Shown here one piece after another: positions 24,471 to 36,779 of a stretch of 64,000 bases of DNA. A program made the position numbers and the translations under genes. Below the pieces are notes generated by a model, which worked only from the letters and a program-made list of their open reading frames with translations, was not told the origin of the DNA and did no database searches. This stretch comes from Labia minor (taxonomy: Eukaryota > Arthropoda > Insecta > Dermaptera > Spongiphoridae): positions 29,095,398 through 29,159,397 of the forward strand of contig OY720347.1 in assembly GCA_963082975.1 (NCBI GenBank), read 5' to 3'. Positions within the stretch are counted from its first letter, which is position 1; each line of letters begins with the position of its first letter.

Positions 24471-25021
24471 ATTATCACTCAGTATTTTTTTTTCTTTTCC
24501 CCTATATAATTTTTTATTCAATTTTGAAAACTTCTGTAAATGAAAATTGATGGCTTGGGTATTGTTTAGTCTTTCAATTATTATTATATTTATTTACTCG
24601 CGTGCAGAATGAAAACAATTCTAGAATCTAGAAGATTAATCTCTTTCCTAAAATGCGGTGTCCGATAAAGATATAAAAGAGAATATGTTTGAAATGTTAG
24701 ATTAATGACAATGAATATATAAAACAACAAGTATATAAGAAATTACTAAAATAAAGGAATATAATTGATTCTAAAGTTGGTTCAAGTTGTTCCTTTATAA
24801 TCGACGATTATCGATATTCTTTATTTATTGAAATAAAAATTATCGAAAAACGATAAAGGTTTCAGACTAAACTGAATTTAAAAGAAAGATAAGAGTATTA
24901 TGTGTAATCTTGAATTTAACAAATTTAAAAAAAAAATTAAGCTAAAAGAAATAAAAAATGAATTTGCAATGCGAAAGGTAAATCTACAATTTTTATCTAT
25001 TTTATATTACAAGCTGATGAG

Positions 25022-25295
25022 CAGGGGCGGACTAAGACCAAGGCAACCTAGGCACTTGTCTAGGGCCCGTAATTTTTGGGAGCCCGAAAATTTTTGTACA
25101 TGTATATTAATATCCGATTTGGTTCTTAAACATTTTCGATTTTTCAATATGGTTCTAAGTATCACAAAGTGTGTGGCCACCCCTGCTATATGCTTTAAAA
25201 CCAAACTACCAAACACGAATTATGTGTCCTGACTGAAAAATAGACCTGGAATTACAATGTTGCCTAGGACCCATTTTAGCCTTAGTCCGCCACTA
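25022..25295. mobile_element. hAT-like MITE, family CAGTGGCGGACTAAG, copy 1
   Basis: Terminal inverted repeats CAGGGGCGGACTAAG (left) and CTTAGTCCGCCACTA (right), flanked by a perfect 8-bp target duplication CTGATGAG at 25014-25021 and 25296-25303. An 8-bp duplication with CAG/TAG-type ends is diagnostic of hAT. The interior (274 bp in total) has GCCTAGG words near both ends and no transposase. Frames crossing it are incidental. Confidence 0.9.
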
Positions 25296-25819
25296 CTGAT
25301 GAGTGAATATGACAATTTGCTTAATATTCTGATTTTACAGTTCGTTAGGGTCATTTTTTGGTGACAGTCCCAGTTTGACGATTTTTTTTAGATTTATATA
25401 TAACTTAATAAGGATTTAAATTAAAAAACTTACATTATTTTAGCTTTAAAATTTTATTGGGACCTTACATTTCCGATGAAAATCTTAATACTTTACTAGA
25501 CCTTACTTTAGAAAGATATATAGTTAGATATTTAGGTAAGTGAAATTAAAAATACTTAAGAACAGAATAATATTGATTATTTAATTTAATAAAATTATTA
25601 TATATATATTTAATACAGTATAATTATTAAGGTCATAATCAATTGGTGATCATCTCATCAACAACATATATATGTAAAATGTTTAATTTGAAGATGCAAT
25701 TTTAATAATTAAGTTAAAAACTAAACAAACAGTAATTATTGAGCTAATATTTTTTATTTTCAATATTTCTTTAGTTTATAAATATAGATGATTATTGATG
25801 TATGGAATATGATGTGAAT

Positions 25820-26480
25820 GGAAAAGGGATGAGGGTCAGTTTCCAGAGCAGCGCGGGTTCAAGTGAATAGTGCAGACAATGGCACTTGTGTTGTTAAGGG
25901 CAGCCACTTAGTCCTCCTGTGTGGGCTTCGTTTCCCCTTTTTCGATTTTTTTTCCGTGGGCTTCACCACAGACTTTAACGAGGCAGGACAGCACTAAGCA
26001 TGACGTAGCGCCTGCCCCTTTAATTTGTTGACTGTCGACCGATATTGGAATTTATTGCACAGCTGTAGGCTGGCCAATTTTTTTACACCGTGGAATTAGT
26101 GAAGGTCTGGAGTTCGAGAATTGAACTCGAAAGGGGTGGAATATATAAAAATATGAAACAAATCCCCTTTCTCTCTCTCTTACTATACAGTAAAGACGCA
26201 GCCATGTTGTGCACATTGGAACAAGAAACGATAAAAAATACCTTATTGCTTAAAGGGAAGGGAGATCAGCCAGAAAACGTTGAATATTTGATGTGGGTGT
26301 GTTACATGGCGTTTACCTCTGTCTCAAACCACCCCCACATTTGCCACCCCAGGTTACGAGATACGATCCCCCGGAGACACTGACATACTTACATTCGAAC
26401 ATAGCGTCCTAGAAACAGTCATAACTCGTATAGCTTCATCCATCTGTCCAAAACAGGTTATCCTTACCAAAAAAAAAGTA
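25820..26480. other. Largest GC-richer island between the exons
   Basis: Unique complex sequence. Around 25840-25930 and 25975-26030 it is close to balanced composition. On the plus strand a textbook acceptor (pyrimidine tract, then ACTATACAG at 26181-26189) precedes an open frame from ATG at 26203 to a stop at 26381 (MLCTLEQETIKNTLLLKG at its start), giving about 59 codons. I recognise no family. Options are an intronic enhancer or an exon of an antisense or nested transcript. Confidence 0.35.
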
Positions 26481-28645
26481 CAAATACCAATAGCAATAAT
26501 AATATTTTATAAACATAAATTCACCGACGAATTTAGTATTGAAGATATTCTATTCGATATAATAAAAAAAAATAAAATAAAAATATATTCACAAATTTCA
26601 ATAGATTACTGTGGACTAAAATAAATTTTCAAAAAATTTCGGGAAAATTAAACAAGATATATAGATATAACATATATTTAATTAATTTAATTTTGAAGAA
26701 ATATTTCATTGTCAAAATCATTCTATTTATTAATTTCATATGATATTTATATAATACTCATTTTCACTTCTTACAATATTTAAGTGTTTAAATATGAAAT
26801 AATTAAGTAAATAGATAAATGTATTTAAATTTTGATTAAAAAATATTTAATTGAATATGCCTGTTTCATTTAATAAGTATATAAATATTTTATATATTTT
26901 GAACGAGCTTCTAAACATTGATCATAAGTATTTTAAATTTTTCCTTAAATACCTGCTATTTGATTATTATTTTAATCGATATTGAGAAACTGGATAAGCT
27001 CATGATTGAAGCATTCACATTCAATGTCTCCTCCATCCAATTCCTATCCTCTCCTAATTCCTTCAAATTTAATTTTATATTGTCTACTCCTCAGTTTTCA
27101 ATTGGTTTCCCATTAAAGAGAGGGAATATAATAGAAAATATTTTCTCTGATATGAGTTTTTTATTTATTAAATTTTCATATTATTTTTAATAAATTTAAT
27201 AAAATTAAAAATTATATTCAAGAGATAGAGGAGACGAAAATATATTTTTGTGAAAATAATGTTAAATTAGGGATTTTATAAAATTTAATAATAAATTAAA
27301 AATGGATATTTTGTTAAAGTAGTTAATTCTCCCTCCACACAAGATCAATAATCATTTATTATTCTAATGATAATTGAAAAATAAAATACAATTTTTTCAA
27401 AGATAAGTGATTTTAATTTATATATATTCATAATAATTGAACTCTTCGTTAAAAGATTTATTGTTATCAAAAAATATGCTGCGTGAAAAATGACAACATA
27501 GCTTTTTCGTATAGTACCTAAATAAAGATTAACTCTTATTTAAACTCAACAACAGTCGTTGCTGAAAACGACTCTCATTCAATTTTATCACTTGTAGTTA
27601 AATCTTTTTCTACATCATAAAATTTAATGAGTAAATTTTGAAGAGCGTATTATTGTTTCTTAGTGTTTCATTTCTAGTTTTCATGATTTAGAAATAATTT
27701 TAATGAAATTTTAGTTTATTGGATTATTTTTAAAATGCTTACTCAAAAAAGTTAAAATAAATTATAGAAATCCAAAAATAGATAGAATTATTTTATTTTA
27801 ATTATTTTTTTGAAACTATTTTTTAAGTATTAAATTAATTAGATTACTAGGCATAATTTAATCGAGCGCTTAAAACTACATTTGACTATACTATTGTCAT
27901 TTTTATAAATTACTAAATATTTTTTTTTGTAAATTATAATAAGATTTTATTAACGGATATCAATAATTTTACATTTTTCTTCATTAACACATTGAATTAA
28001 ATTCAAATTATGTAAAAAGAAGTAAGACAAGTTTTTAAGATGCACTCATTACATTTTAAATGACAAATAAAAAAAAATACAGCTATAATAAATTAAATAT
28101 TTGTATGATATATGTGTTCTAAAAAAACTTAGATAAAATTATGAATGTGAAGTGAAAATGATAAATGGAGTGAAGTTGTATGAAATAGTACAAAATGAAC
28201 ATGAAAAAAAAAGATTAAAGGTATAATTCTCGTTCACATTGTAAAAACAGTTTATGGTAATTTTCTAACCGGTAGAAGTTCCATATGCAAAATTAATTTT
28301 GTTTAAAAATTCATTGGGCAATAAAATTGATTATATTCCCAACAGTGAAGTACACTTTCAGAAAATTTATATTCACTTTAAATGTAAAGTTTTCGAAAAT
28401 TACATAAAAAAATAATAATAATCAAAATATTTTCCTCAATTCTATGTCAATGAAAAAAGAGTAACAAAAAAAAAATGAAGATTTATTTCATTTAAAAATT
28501 ATCTAAAGAAAATAATACCAAAGTGGGATATCATGTTTTGTTTTGCAATTTTTTATAAAAAAAATAAACATGACTTTATTCTAAATTTTATTCAAGTAGT
28601 TAATAAGTTTAGCTAATCGAAAATTACATTTATAAAGTGAAAAAA
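26481..28645. other. AT-rich intronic sequence, nothing recognised
   Basis: Low-complexity throughout; a short plus-strand frame at 26918-27190 is Phe/Ile/Asn-rich, as expected from AT bias, and is not called. Confidence 0.5.
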
Positions 28646-28649
28646 ATAA

Positions 28650-29427
28650 TTGGGTGGTCAAAAATTGTTGTATGTCATCCACCTCTCCAAATATCTAATA
28701 TAAGATACCATTAAAAATTATATAAAATAAGTTGACCTGTGGCCAGAAACAGAACCGACCGACGGTTTGAAATAAATTAATTTCCAGCTAGAGAAACAAT
28801 TTCAAATAATTTTAATATATCTATTAATGTAATAAAAAACAGATATGGATATAACATAAATATTTTTAATTTCATTTTATTTATAATATATATGCAAGAC
28901 TAGGCTGTGACGTCATGAATGGCTGGATGACGCAATATAATTTTAAAATAAGAAAAAAACTAATAAAGATGATTTTTCTCGAGAATAAAACCACCACAAA
29001 ATGCATGATTCGTGGTGATATGTAAAAAATCTCCTTATGTGAAATTTGGTGTGAAAATAACCCTTCCCTTCCTATCGTCGATCGCTAATAATACCACTTC
29101 CGGTTTCCGGATTTGCACCAAAAGTTGATCAATTCATCCCACTGATGCATTAAGTAAATATACCAAATTTCATCAAAATCCGTTGAGCCGTTCAGGCTGT
29201 ACACATCTATACGGAGGGACAGACGGACGGACGGACAGACATCATGGTAAAAATACTTTTTTTTGTTAAGAAATTCGTATGTAAAAATCTCCACATGTGA
29301 AATTTGGTGTGAAAACAATACCTCCCTTACTATCGTCGGTCGGTAAAAATATTTAGGTGTAATCATTTTTATTTTTAATTAAAATTTCAAATAAAATATT
29401 TGTTTCTCTGATTTTTCAGCCACCCAA
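28650..29427. mobile_element. Short-TIR element interrupted by a Helentron-like insertion
   Basis: Left end ATTGGGTGGTCAAAAATTG and right end ATTTTTCAGCCACCCAAT are imperfect inverted repeats next to TA dinucleotides, reminiscent of mariner/Tc1 ends. The host part is only about 150 bp once the family-B element at 28728-29349 is removed, so this would be a MITE with a nested insertion. The call depends on the ends alone. Confidence 0.4.
28728..29349 (-). mobile_element. Helentron-associated element, family B copy 2
   Basis: Collinear with 14971-15611 over its full length. It has the same 5' ACCGACCGACGATAG, the (GTCY)n tract (29216-29241 on the plus strand as GGACAGACGGACGG-type repeats) and the same 3' subterminal repeat; the 3' hairpin end reads CTGGCCACAGG. 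The second CRE-like site has decayed to TGACGCAA. It is slightly shorter than copy 1 through small deletions. Confidence 0.75.
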
Positions 29428-30430
29428 TACTCCCGGCATCCAATTAAATAAAATGTATTAATCATTTTTGTAAATAGAATAGAAAATGTATAAAATTGAA
29501 AACTAATTAGTAATTAACAATTCAATATAAGATAAAGAAATTTATATTTTATAATTTTATAAAAACAATTTAAAATTTTTATTTTTTTGTCTATTCATTT
29601 GAATATAATTTTATCTTGATAGGATTTGCGAATTATAAAACATGCACACGTTCATTAGCAAGTAAACTCGACTAAAACCGAATTTCGTTGTCTGTGAAAA
29701 TCGCTTCGTAAACAAGCTGACAGTTGTAATTTAATTTAATTAATTACATCTTAAATCTATATATAGGATGATTTTCCGTTAATTTTCAAAATTATCTTCT
29801 GATAATATAATTAATTTAAACTTGGTTATACTTTAAATTTTCAATTTAACTAAAAATCAGAATAAGAAAAAATTTAATATTTTTCATTTACAGAAAAATT
29901 GAGGAAATATAGTCATTGCTATCTAATTACTCTGAAATTATTCAAATTTATTTTGCCCTTCTGGAAACTATTTATCTTTTTTAAATATTACCAAATAGAT
30001 AAAATATTTTTTTTATTTTTTATATATATAGATTGCTCAATCTAATTTGATGATTCATTATTGAGTTTTAAAGAGTTTTTAGAAATTAAATAGTAAAAGA
30101 ACCAAATTTCGATTTTTTTTAATCCATGTTTTCTTTTGATTTTATCCAAATTAAAAATACTCGTAAGTATATATATATATTCCTATAAATAAATTAGAAT
30201 GTCTTTCGACTAAAATTAATTGATAAACTAATTGAAAATTAATTTAAACTAGTGATTAATGTTGAAAATTAATTGCTAAGTGTTTCCGTTGTTTTTGTTA
30301 TTTTATTTCTGAATTGATATTCTTAAAAGGATAAATAGACATTTAGTCTAATGTATATTTTAACAATCCTTGTCTTTATTTTGATAATAGACGAGGTTGA
30401 CAACTCAAAAATAGATAGATAAATAAATAG
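29428..30430. other. AT-rich intronic sequence
   Basis: A more complex patch at 29640-29720 (ACACGTTCATTAGCAAG and neighbours) carries no coding signal; the rest is A/T-rich. Confidence 0.4.
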
Positions 30431-30434
30431 CAAC

Positions 30435-30970
30435 ATCGAGTGTTTTTGATGTGCCAAGAGATGATCCTAAACCATGACGATCCGGGATCAATCCGCATCC
30501 GAGTTGGCAGTCATCGTTTTGCAACCATCCCATCCCCTTCGGTTCACCCTTGAAGTCTCCTCAATCCCCTTCGAAAACCCTTGGCAACCCATTTACCCTC
30601 GTGGAGTAACGATGTTTTGGTGAACGTTCATCGTATCACAAATCCATTCATCCCCCTTCTTTCAACTTTTCAATCCCCCCCTTCCTTTTCATTCCCCAGT
30701 AAACATTCAAATATATAAACGAGTGTGTCGACGCGTCAAAACAGATACCAACACATCAACTGTATACTATATATATAAATATATATAGTAGATATATACG
30801 TGTTCATATATATTTCTACTATTATATTTGTTAAGCAAACGAAGCGAATGAGACTAGAATTCGTTTAGAATTGTGTACACAGCATATAGGCCGCCTAACC
30901 GAATGGAATGACATTCGTTTAATGGTCATCTCTGGATAGATTTATTTATAAACTGAGCCGAATACTTTTT
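30435..30970. other. Complex C-rich island, candidate cis-regulatory element
   Basis: At 30440-30720 the plus strand is notably C-rich with repeated CCATCCCATCCCC/CATTCCCC-like words, then a patch with TATATATAAATATATATAG and GTCGACGCGTC (30727-30737). No open frame of note. The asymmetry (C-rich on plus, hence G-rich on the transcribed minus strand) distinguishes it from other islands. Confidence 0.35.
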
Positions 30971-33900
30971 ACTAAACACCCCTTTTTAAATTAATCAATT
31001 ATCATTTTATTTTTATTAGAGTTGAAATTATTAATTAAATTACTATATATATATAAACTAATTAATATTTGAATATTATTCTAAAGTATTAAATGAATTA
31101 AATTAAATCTTATTTTATTAAAATATATCAATTTAGATTATTTCAAAATTTATATTGAAATAATAAATAAATCATAAAACAGGTTATATGAAAAGTGGAA
31201 TTAAAGTTAAAAATATAAAACTTAATAATACTAATTTAAAAGTAATTTTGCAAGGTAAAGTTTCATGTCTATTTAATTATTATATAGTATCTCAAATTTT
31301 ACTTTATGCGCATTAGGGTTGTTTATTTTCTAATAACTGTACAAACCAATAATGTCAGTCGACATGAAAGCGAAATGTGTGTAATTTGATAAACTTGAAA
31401 TTTCATTTTGTGTTTAATTAAATATTATTTTTATTGCGTTATAATATTTTTACGTTTAGTTTACATAACCTATTAAAATGATTAAACTAGTGCTCAAAGT
31501 TAAATCTATTTGTTTCATAAATCATAAATTGTTTTTCTATGATAAAAAACATGTTAGAGGTAAAGGTTTAGTCTATTTTATTGAGTTTTCTTTCAACTAT
31601 CTTTTCGTTCTTCTTGGATCAACTGTCGGATTGAAAAGACATATATGCTCAAACAGTTAATTTTGAGATTTTTTAAATTTCACTTTTGTGCGTGGCATCT
31701 AATTAGAACTTTTTTGTTCAATCCCATGGTCGATTCGGTTGAAAATAAGAATTGGATTTTTTAAATGAATCCCACTATTTGTATTTGATTATGTAAAGGA
31801 AATCCAATAATTAATTTTTTTTTTCTGTTTGCATTATATAAAAGATATAATACACTATTATCTCTTTATTTATAATTCTGATTGAGAGAAATTTTTATCT
31901 CTGCAATCTTTTCCATTACTTAACATTTTATGTTAAATCAATTATCAGTATAAGCTGAATTTTATATTGGTAATTATATTTTCTAATTATTCCTTATGGG
32001 ATAGTAAAACAAAGATATACTGTAAGGAAATATTTGCTTTGAACACTTTATTAAGTTCAATCAAATTGTTTAATTTTAACACTAATAATTATATTAATTT
32101 ATTAGTATTATTTAAAATTATTAATTACAATTCTATATTTTATTATTTTCAACTAATAACCCTATTAAAAGAATTATTTGGTTTCCACTAATTAAAAAGA
32201 TAATTTTAATTAATCATTTTTCTTTATAAATCTAATTATATTCTTTATTATATTCTATCTAGGATTTTGAAATAAATAAATCTGGTAAGAACAGATTTGT
32301 ATTGAACAATTTAATAAGTTTTATTTAAAACTATTGACCTGTTTAATTAACTCCATTTGATTTTAAATCACAAATTATATTTATTAAATGGTTTTCTTTA
32401 TTTATAATGTGAATTGTATCTCCTAAAGCATTGAATTCCAAAATTAAAAAACTTGTAACATCTTATTTTATTCAATATTTGCTAAAATATTTATTTAACT
32501 TGTAACATAATTTATTCATTTAATTGAAATATTACATTTATAACGTTTTTTTTTTGAATTCTGTTTTTTTCATTTCTATTAATATACCTTATTCTGTTTT
32601 ATCACAAGGCACCCTTATAGCAACTAGGTTTTGCAACCACGAGAAAGGATTAAGCAACAACCTGACAATCTTTGGAACCTTCCTTCGCAGGCTACTTCTA
32701 GTAGTCGCCCGATTAAAGAATTTTTTGTAGTGTCCTTGCTACTCATTGTGGTGTACCTCTATTGATATTTTCAATATCTCATTTTGGCTTTACCATATAT
32801 ATAATTTTGTTATAATTTTAGAAATACATTTATGAGACAATACCAAAATTCCAAAATATTAGTCGTAGAGGATTTTCCTTTATACTAGAAGAACATTTTT
32901 AATTTTTGTAAGTAAAAAATACTCATAATTTTATTCTTTTATAATGAATTTGGGTAATTTATTTTTTTTTTTTTTCCAAGCCAATATGATTTTTTTAATT
33001 CATTCATGATTAAAAACTTTTGCTTGTTTTCCTAATTTTCTTAATTAGCAAATTATATATAGCGCTTTCATTTATTCATTATTGGTAATTAATTTAGAAA
33101 TTATATTCTTGAATAATGAAGGTTTACAAACAATATACAAGATTTTAAAGAAAAGTAGCTATATAAAATACTTAATTATCAAAGTCAACATCATGTAAAA
33201 AGTCAAGTCAAATGAGAATATTTATAAAACCTTACCTATGAAAATAGTCATATCCTAAGAAATACTGGTAACATAAAATCATTTAGTAGTACATTTAAAA
33301 AATAATTTTAAGTAATTATAATAAAAATTGTCAAATAAAAAGATTTTATTTCAGTGATAATTTGTTTTAGAAATTATAAATAAAAGAGATGCTGAATTAT
33401 AAATAAAATTTCTAAATTTATACCATTATTATTTAAAAAAATAAAGAAAATTCAAGGGAAATAAATTTTCAAAATTTGTTTCTAGAGTATTATTTATTTA
33501 TAAATGCACATTATTTTTCTCATGAACATTTTCAACTCTTTAAATAATATTGTGTGAAGATTGTAAAGCAGCGAGATGAGAAATGCATTCATTAGAAAAA
33601 TTAGAAGAAAATAATATTATTTTAAAAAATAAAATATTAAAAATTGTTAAAATTTATTGCACGCAAACCCTTTTCCCATGAAATAACAATATTTTAAGTA
33701 AATAAAGTCAATTTAATGAACAGATAAATTTTATTCAATTATTTGAAAATTTAAATTTAATTTGAACTTGCTCAATCATGAAAAAAATAGATTTTAATAT
33801 ATAAGTGAGTATTTGGACTTGATGATGAAGATTCAAACCTCATCAAATTCATATTTTAATAAATGTATTGAGATATAAATAGCGCTCAAAAATATTTTCC

Positions 33901-36179
33901 CTTGTCTATGGTAAGTACTATATATTTATATAATTTGTTTGCGCATTGCTACAACATTTGTTTGGCAAATTTTAAATTTGCCCCCCACTTCCTTCATAAT
34001 TTTTAATTTAAAAGATTATATTATATATATATATTATTAATATATAATTATGTGGACAAAATATCAGAAGTCTGATGATTATTGTAATTTTTTAAAAAGG
34101 AGGCAAAATTAATTTTTTCCAAAGTTGGCATTACCGAATCTAACCCCCCACACTAAACATCCATCTCACTCACTCACTCACTCATTCAATTTTTTTTCTC
34201 ATCTCGCTAGTCACTATACAAGAGTGTGGCCTCCATTTTTATTGAAGTATTGTGTAGTGTTGTTTTTTATATATTTAATTTTAAATTAATTTTCTTTAAA
34301 ATTAATTTATTCATTTCTGCAAATCCTAATTTGGTTTCGCATTTTATTAAGCGGATGAGTATTTGGTGAATTTTCACTTGCCATTTTTCTATATTTTTTT
34401 ATTCGGTTTGCGCCACGTGTAAGTTCTTTGTCATGTATCATTACAAACAATTATTTGCCTTATCATGTTAATTTTTGTTACTTTTATTTAATTAAATATA
34501 TATTTTTTTTTATCTTAAGATTAAAAACCGAATTCGAGTGCATTTTATATTTTTTTACAATCCTTTCAAACTAATTTCTTTCATTTGGATAAATTTTTAG
34601 TATATTATTTATCGGCCAGGTACCTTCCAATCTTCCTTTCCAACAAGTCCGATCAGCCCTTATTCTATCATCATTATACTTATTTTGCATATTTTATATA
34701 AATATTGCTGGCGACACACACACGGTCAACCCTTTTATTATAACATTTATACCTTTCTATTTTTTTCAACCTTTTTCATTTAGGCGACACTTTTCCTCGC
34801 CCCTTCATAATTTCATACTGAATGTATAATTTTTTATTATTATATATATATTTTTCATTTAATCATAATATTTTCTTAAAACTAAACTCTAAACTCTATA
34901 ACATTTATTATTACATATATAAGAAAATTATAGTAAATCTAATTATTTTTTATACTTTATTTATACTTAGATTTTAAATATTTTAAATAATAATAAAAAA
35001 TAAAAAGTTTGTTTATTATATTTATAGTATACCATTTAATTATTTATATATTATTATTTTTTTTATATTGTGTGAGTATTAAGTTAAGATCTAAATTTGA
35101 GATTCACAAGAATGTTGTTTTTTTTTACTCTAATTAAATTCAAGGTCGACAAATATCTCGGGAAATTAATTAACAGTTCTGAAGAGACTATTTTTTTTTT
35201 TAAGATTGCAAAATCTCATTAAGATAAGTCATGTCTGATAAGAATCACATGGTGCCCTAAAAAAGCGACTTTCTCCATGAATCAACATAAAATGCATTTC
35301 ATGGTTCTAAAAAAAAATTTATTTGTTTTCTAATCAGAATGATCCTTGCTCAATTAGCATAATTAAAAATAAACGTTAATACAATCTCATGTTGGTTGGT
35401 GTGTTTACTAGTTGTATGACCTTATCATTATTTTTCAAATTCACCAATATATCAAATTATAGTCGAAAATGTTTGGAAAACATTTTTGACATTTAAGAGA
35501 TGTTTCTCTAAAATAACAATTTATAACTTTTTCGCAATTTCATTTCAATATGAAACCGTTGATAAATCGTCAGTTCAATCTATTCGTGTTCAAATTTCAT
35601 CACCTAATTTATGCAATATCAATCTCGATCATTTTTCTCCTTATTTAAATCACTACTTGAAGGTGACGGCGAATCGTTTATCATTTTTCACGCTTGTCTA
35701 TTATACTTGAGATCGCTTAACCGAGACAAAAACCTCTCTAATGCTTTACCATGTGATCCATCCCCATCATAAGTTAAATGATTTTTTTTTTTAAAGAATT
35801 AGGGAATCTAGCATGATTTATGTATACAAAAGATAGAAAACGCTAGAGTCAACATAATAGAAAATAATAAATTGTCAAAAATAATTTTGTCAAAATAATG
35901 ATTTTATATAAGATATAATCATAAATAGATTAGACTATTTATCTTGAGATGAAAATATATAATATATTTTATTTCACAGTTTTCATTATACTCTTGTAAA
36001 GAAGATGAAAAAAGATAGTTTTAAGTTTATCACAGAATAATCGTTAAAAAATAATATTTAATTTTTATTCATTTATTTATAAATAAATATATCTCTATAA
36101 AAATATAATAAAATAATTTCAACTTCAAAATTTTAATGAAAAACAATGATATTAAAATATTTTTAACGTTTTATTTAGT
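30971..36179. other. Long AT-rich intronic stretch
   Basis: No gene recognised over 5 kb. Minor patches of balanced composition lie at 32600-32760 and 35490-35770. A (CTCA)5 tract is at 34165-34185. Short plus-strand frames (31478-31660, 31967-32191, 32524-32730, 35486-35710) are rich in AT-codon residues and are not called. Confidence 0.45.
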
Positions 36180-36183
36180 TTAA

Positions 36184-36266
36184 TACGTTCCTGCTGGCAT
36201 GTACCACCGGTGGTACATGATTGCTTGATCCCATCATAGACAAATTATGGAGCCCGCGAGAACGTG
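36184..36266. mobile_element. Very short piggyBac-like MITE with central palindrome
   Basis: Flanked by TTAA at 36180-36183 and 36267-36270, the target duplication of piggyBac elements. Termini are TACGTTCCTGCTGGC and, reading inward from the right, CACGTTCTCGCGGGC. Inside is a 22-bp perfect palindrome at 36198-36219 whose core is GTACCACCGGTGGTAC. Only 83 bp, no coding capacity; it should depend on a piggyBac transposase in trans. Confidence 0.75.
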
Positions 36267-36750
36267 TTAATTGATAAAAGTATGTAAAGAAAATTTGAAC
36301 AGTTTTTACTATTTGAAAAATATTGAAGTTGTTTAGAACTCTTTAGTAATTGGTATATAAACTACCAATAAACTTTGAAAACAATAAAATAAACGGTATA
36401 GATACAATCATATTCATTCTCCACCCAAACAAGTCATTGCTAAAAATTAATTATTTAAACTTTAAAACAATTAAAATATATTAAAATATTATAGACAGTT
36501 TTTTTTTAATCATGAAGAAAAGATTTCTCTTTATAGAGATTTTGTTAAATAATTAAAAAATACTAAATAGAGTAGAAAAAATGTCAATTAATTTAGATTT
36601 ATCCTTAAATTTAACAGGCTTAATTTTTTGTTTTTTTTTTTGCTAAATTTTTCTCTCATTATTTTTTTAATTACTTTATATATAAAAAATATTCTAACGG
36701 TTTGTATAACTATTTTTAAATTTTTCATACTTGAAACTTGAAAGGTTAAT

Positions 36751-36774
36751 AAAAAAAAAAAAAAAAAAAAAAAA
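36751..36774 (+). repeat. Poly(A) tract of 24
   Basis: An unbroken run of 24 A following GGTTAAT, at the left border of a GC-richer region. It could be the tail of an old retrotransposed sequence, but nothing upstream is recognisable as its body. Confidence 0.7.
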
Positions 36775-36779
36775 GATTA

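Noticed and set aside
24900-25232. 110-codon plus-strand frame and a 69-codon minus-strand shadow
   Set aside because: Both run across the border of the hAT MITE at 25022, so the frame is a chance fusion of intron and transposon.
29085-29366. Minus-strand frame with PSVRLSLRIDVYSLNGST, repeated at 60556-60801 and similar on the plus strand at 55233-55541
   Set aside because: It is the translation of the (GTCY)n tract and neighbouring repeat sequence in family B elements. Start points differ between copies and no domain is present.
36751-36774. Poly(A) tract as the tail of a processed pseudogene
   Set aside because: The upstream sequence is ordinary AT-rich intron with no gene similarity I can recognise.
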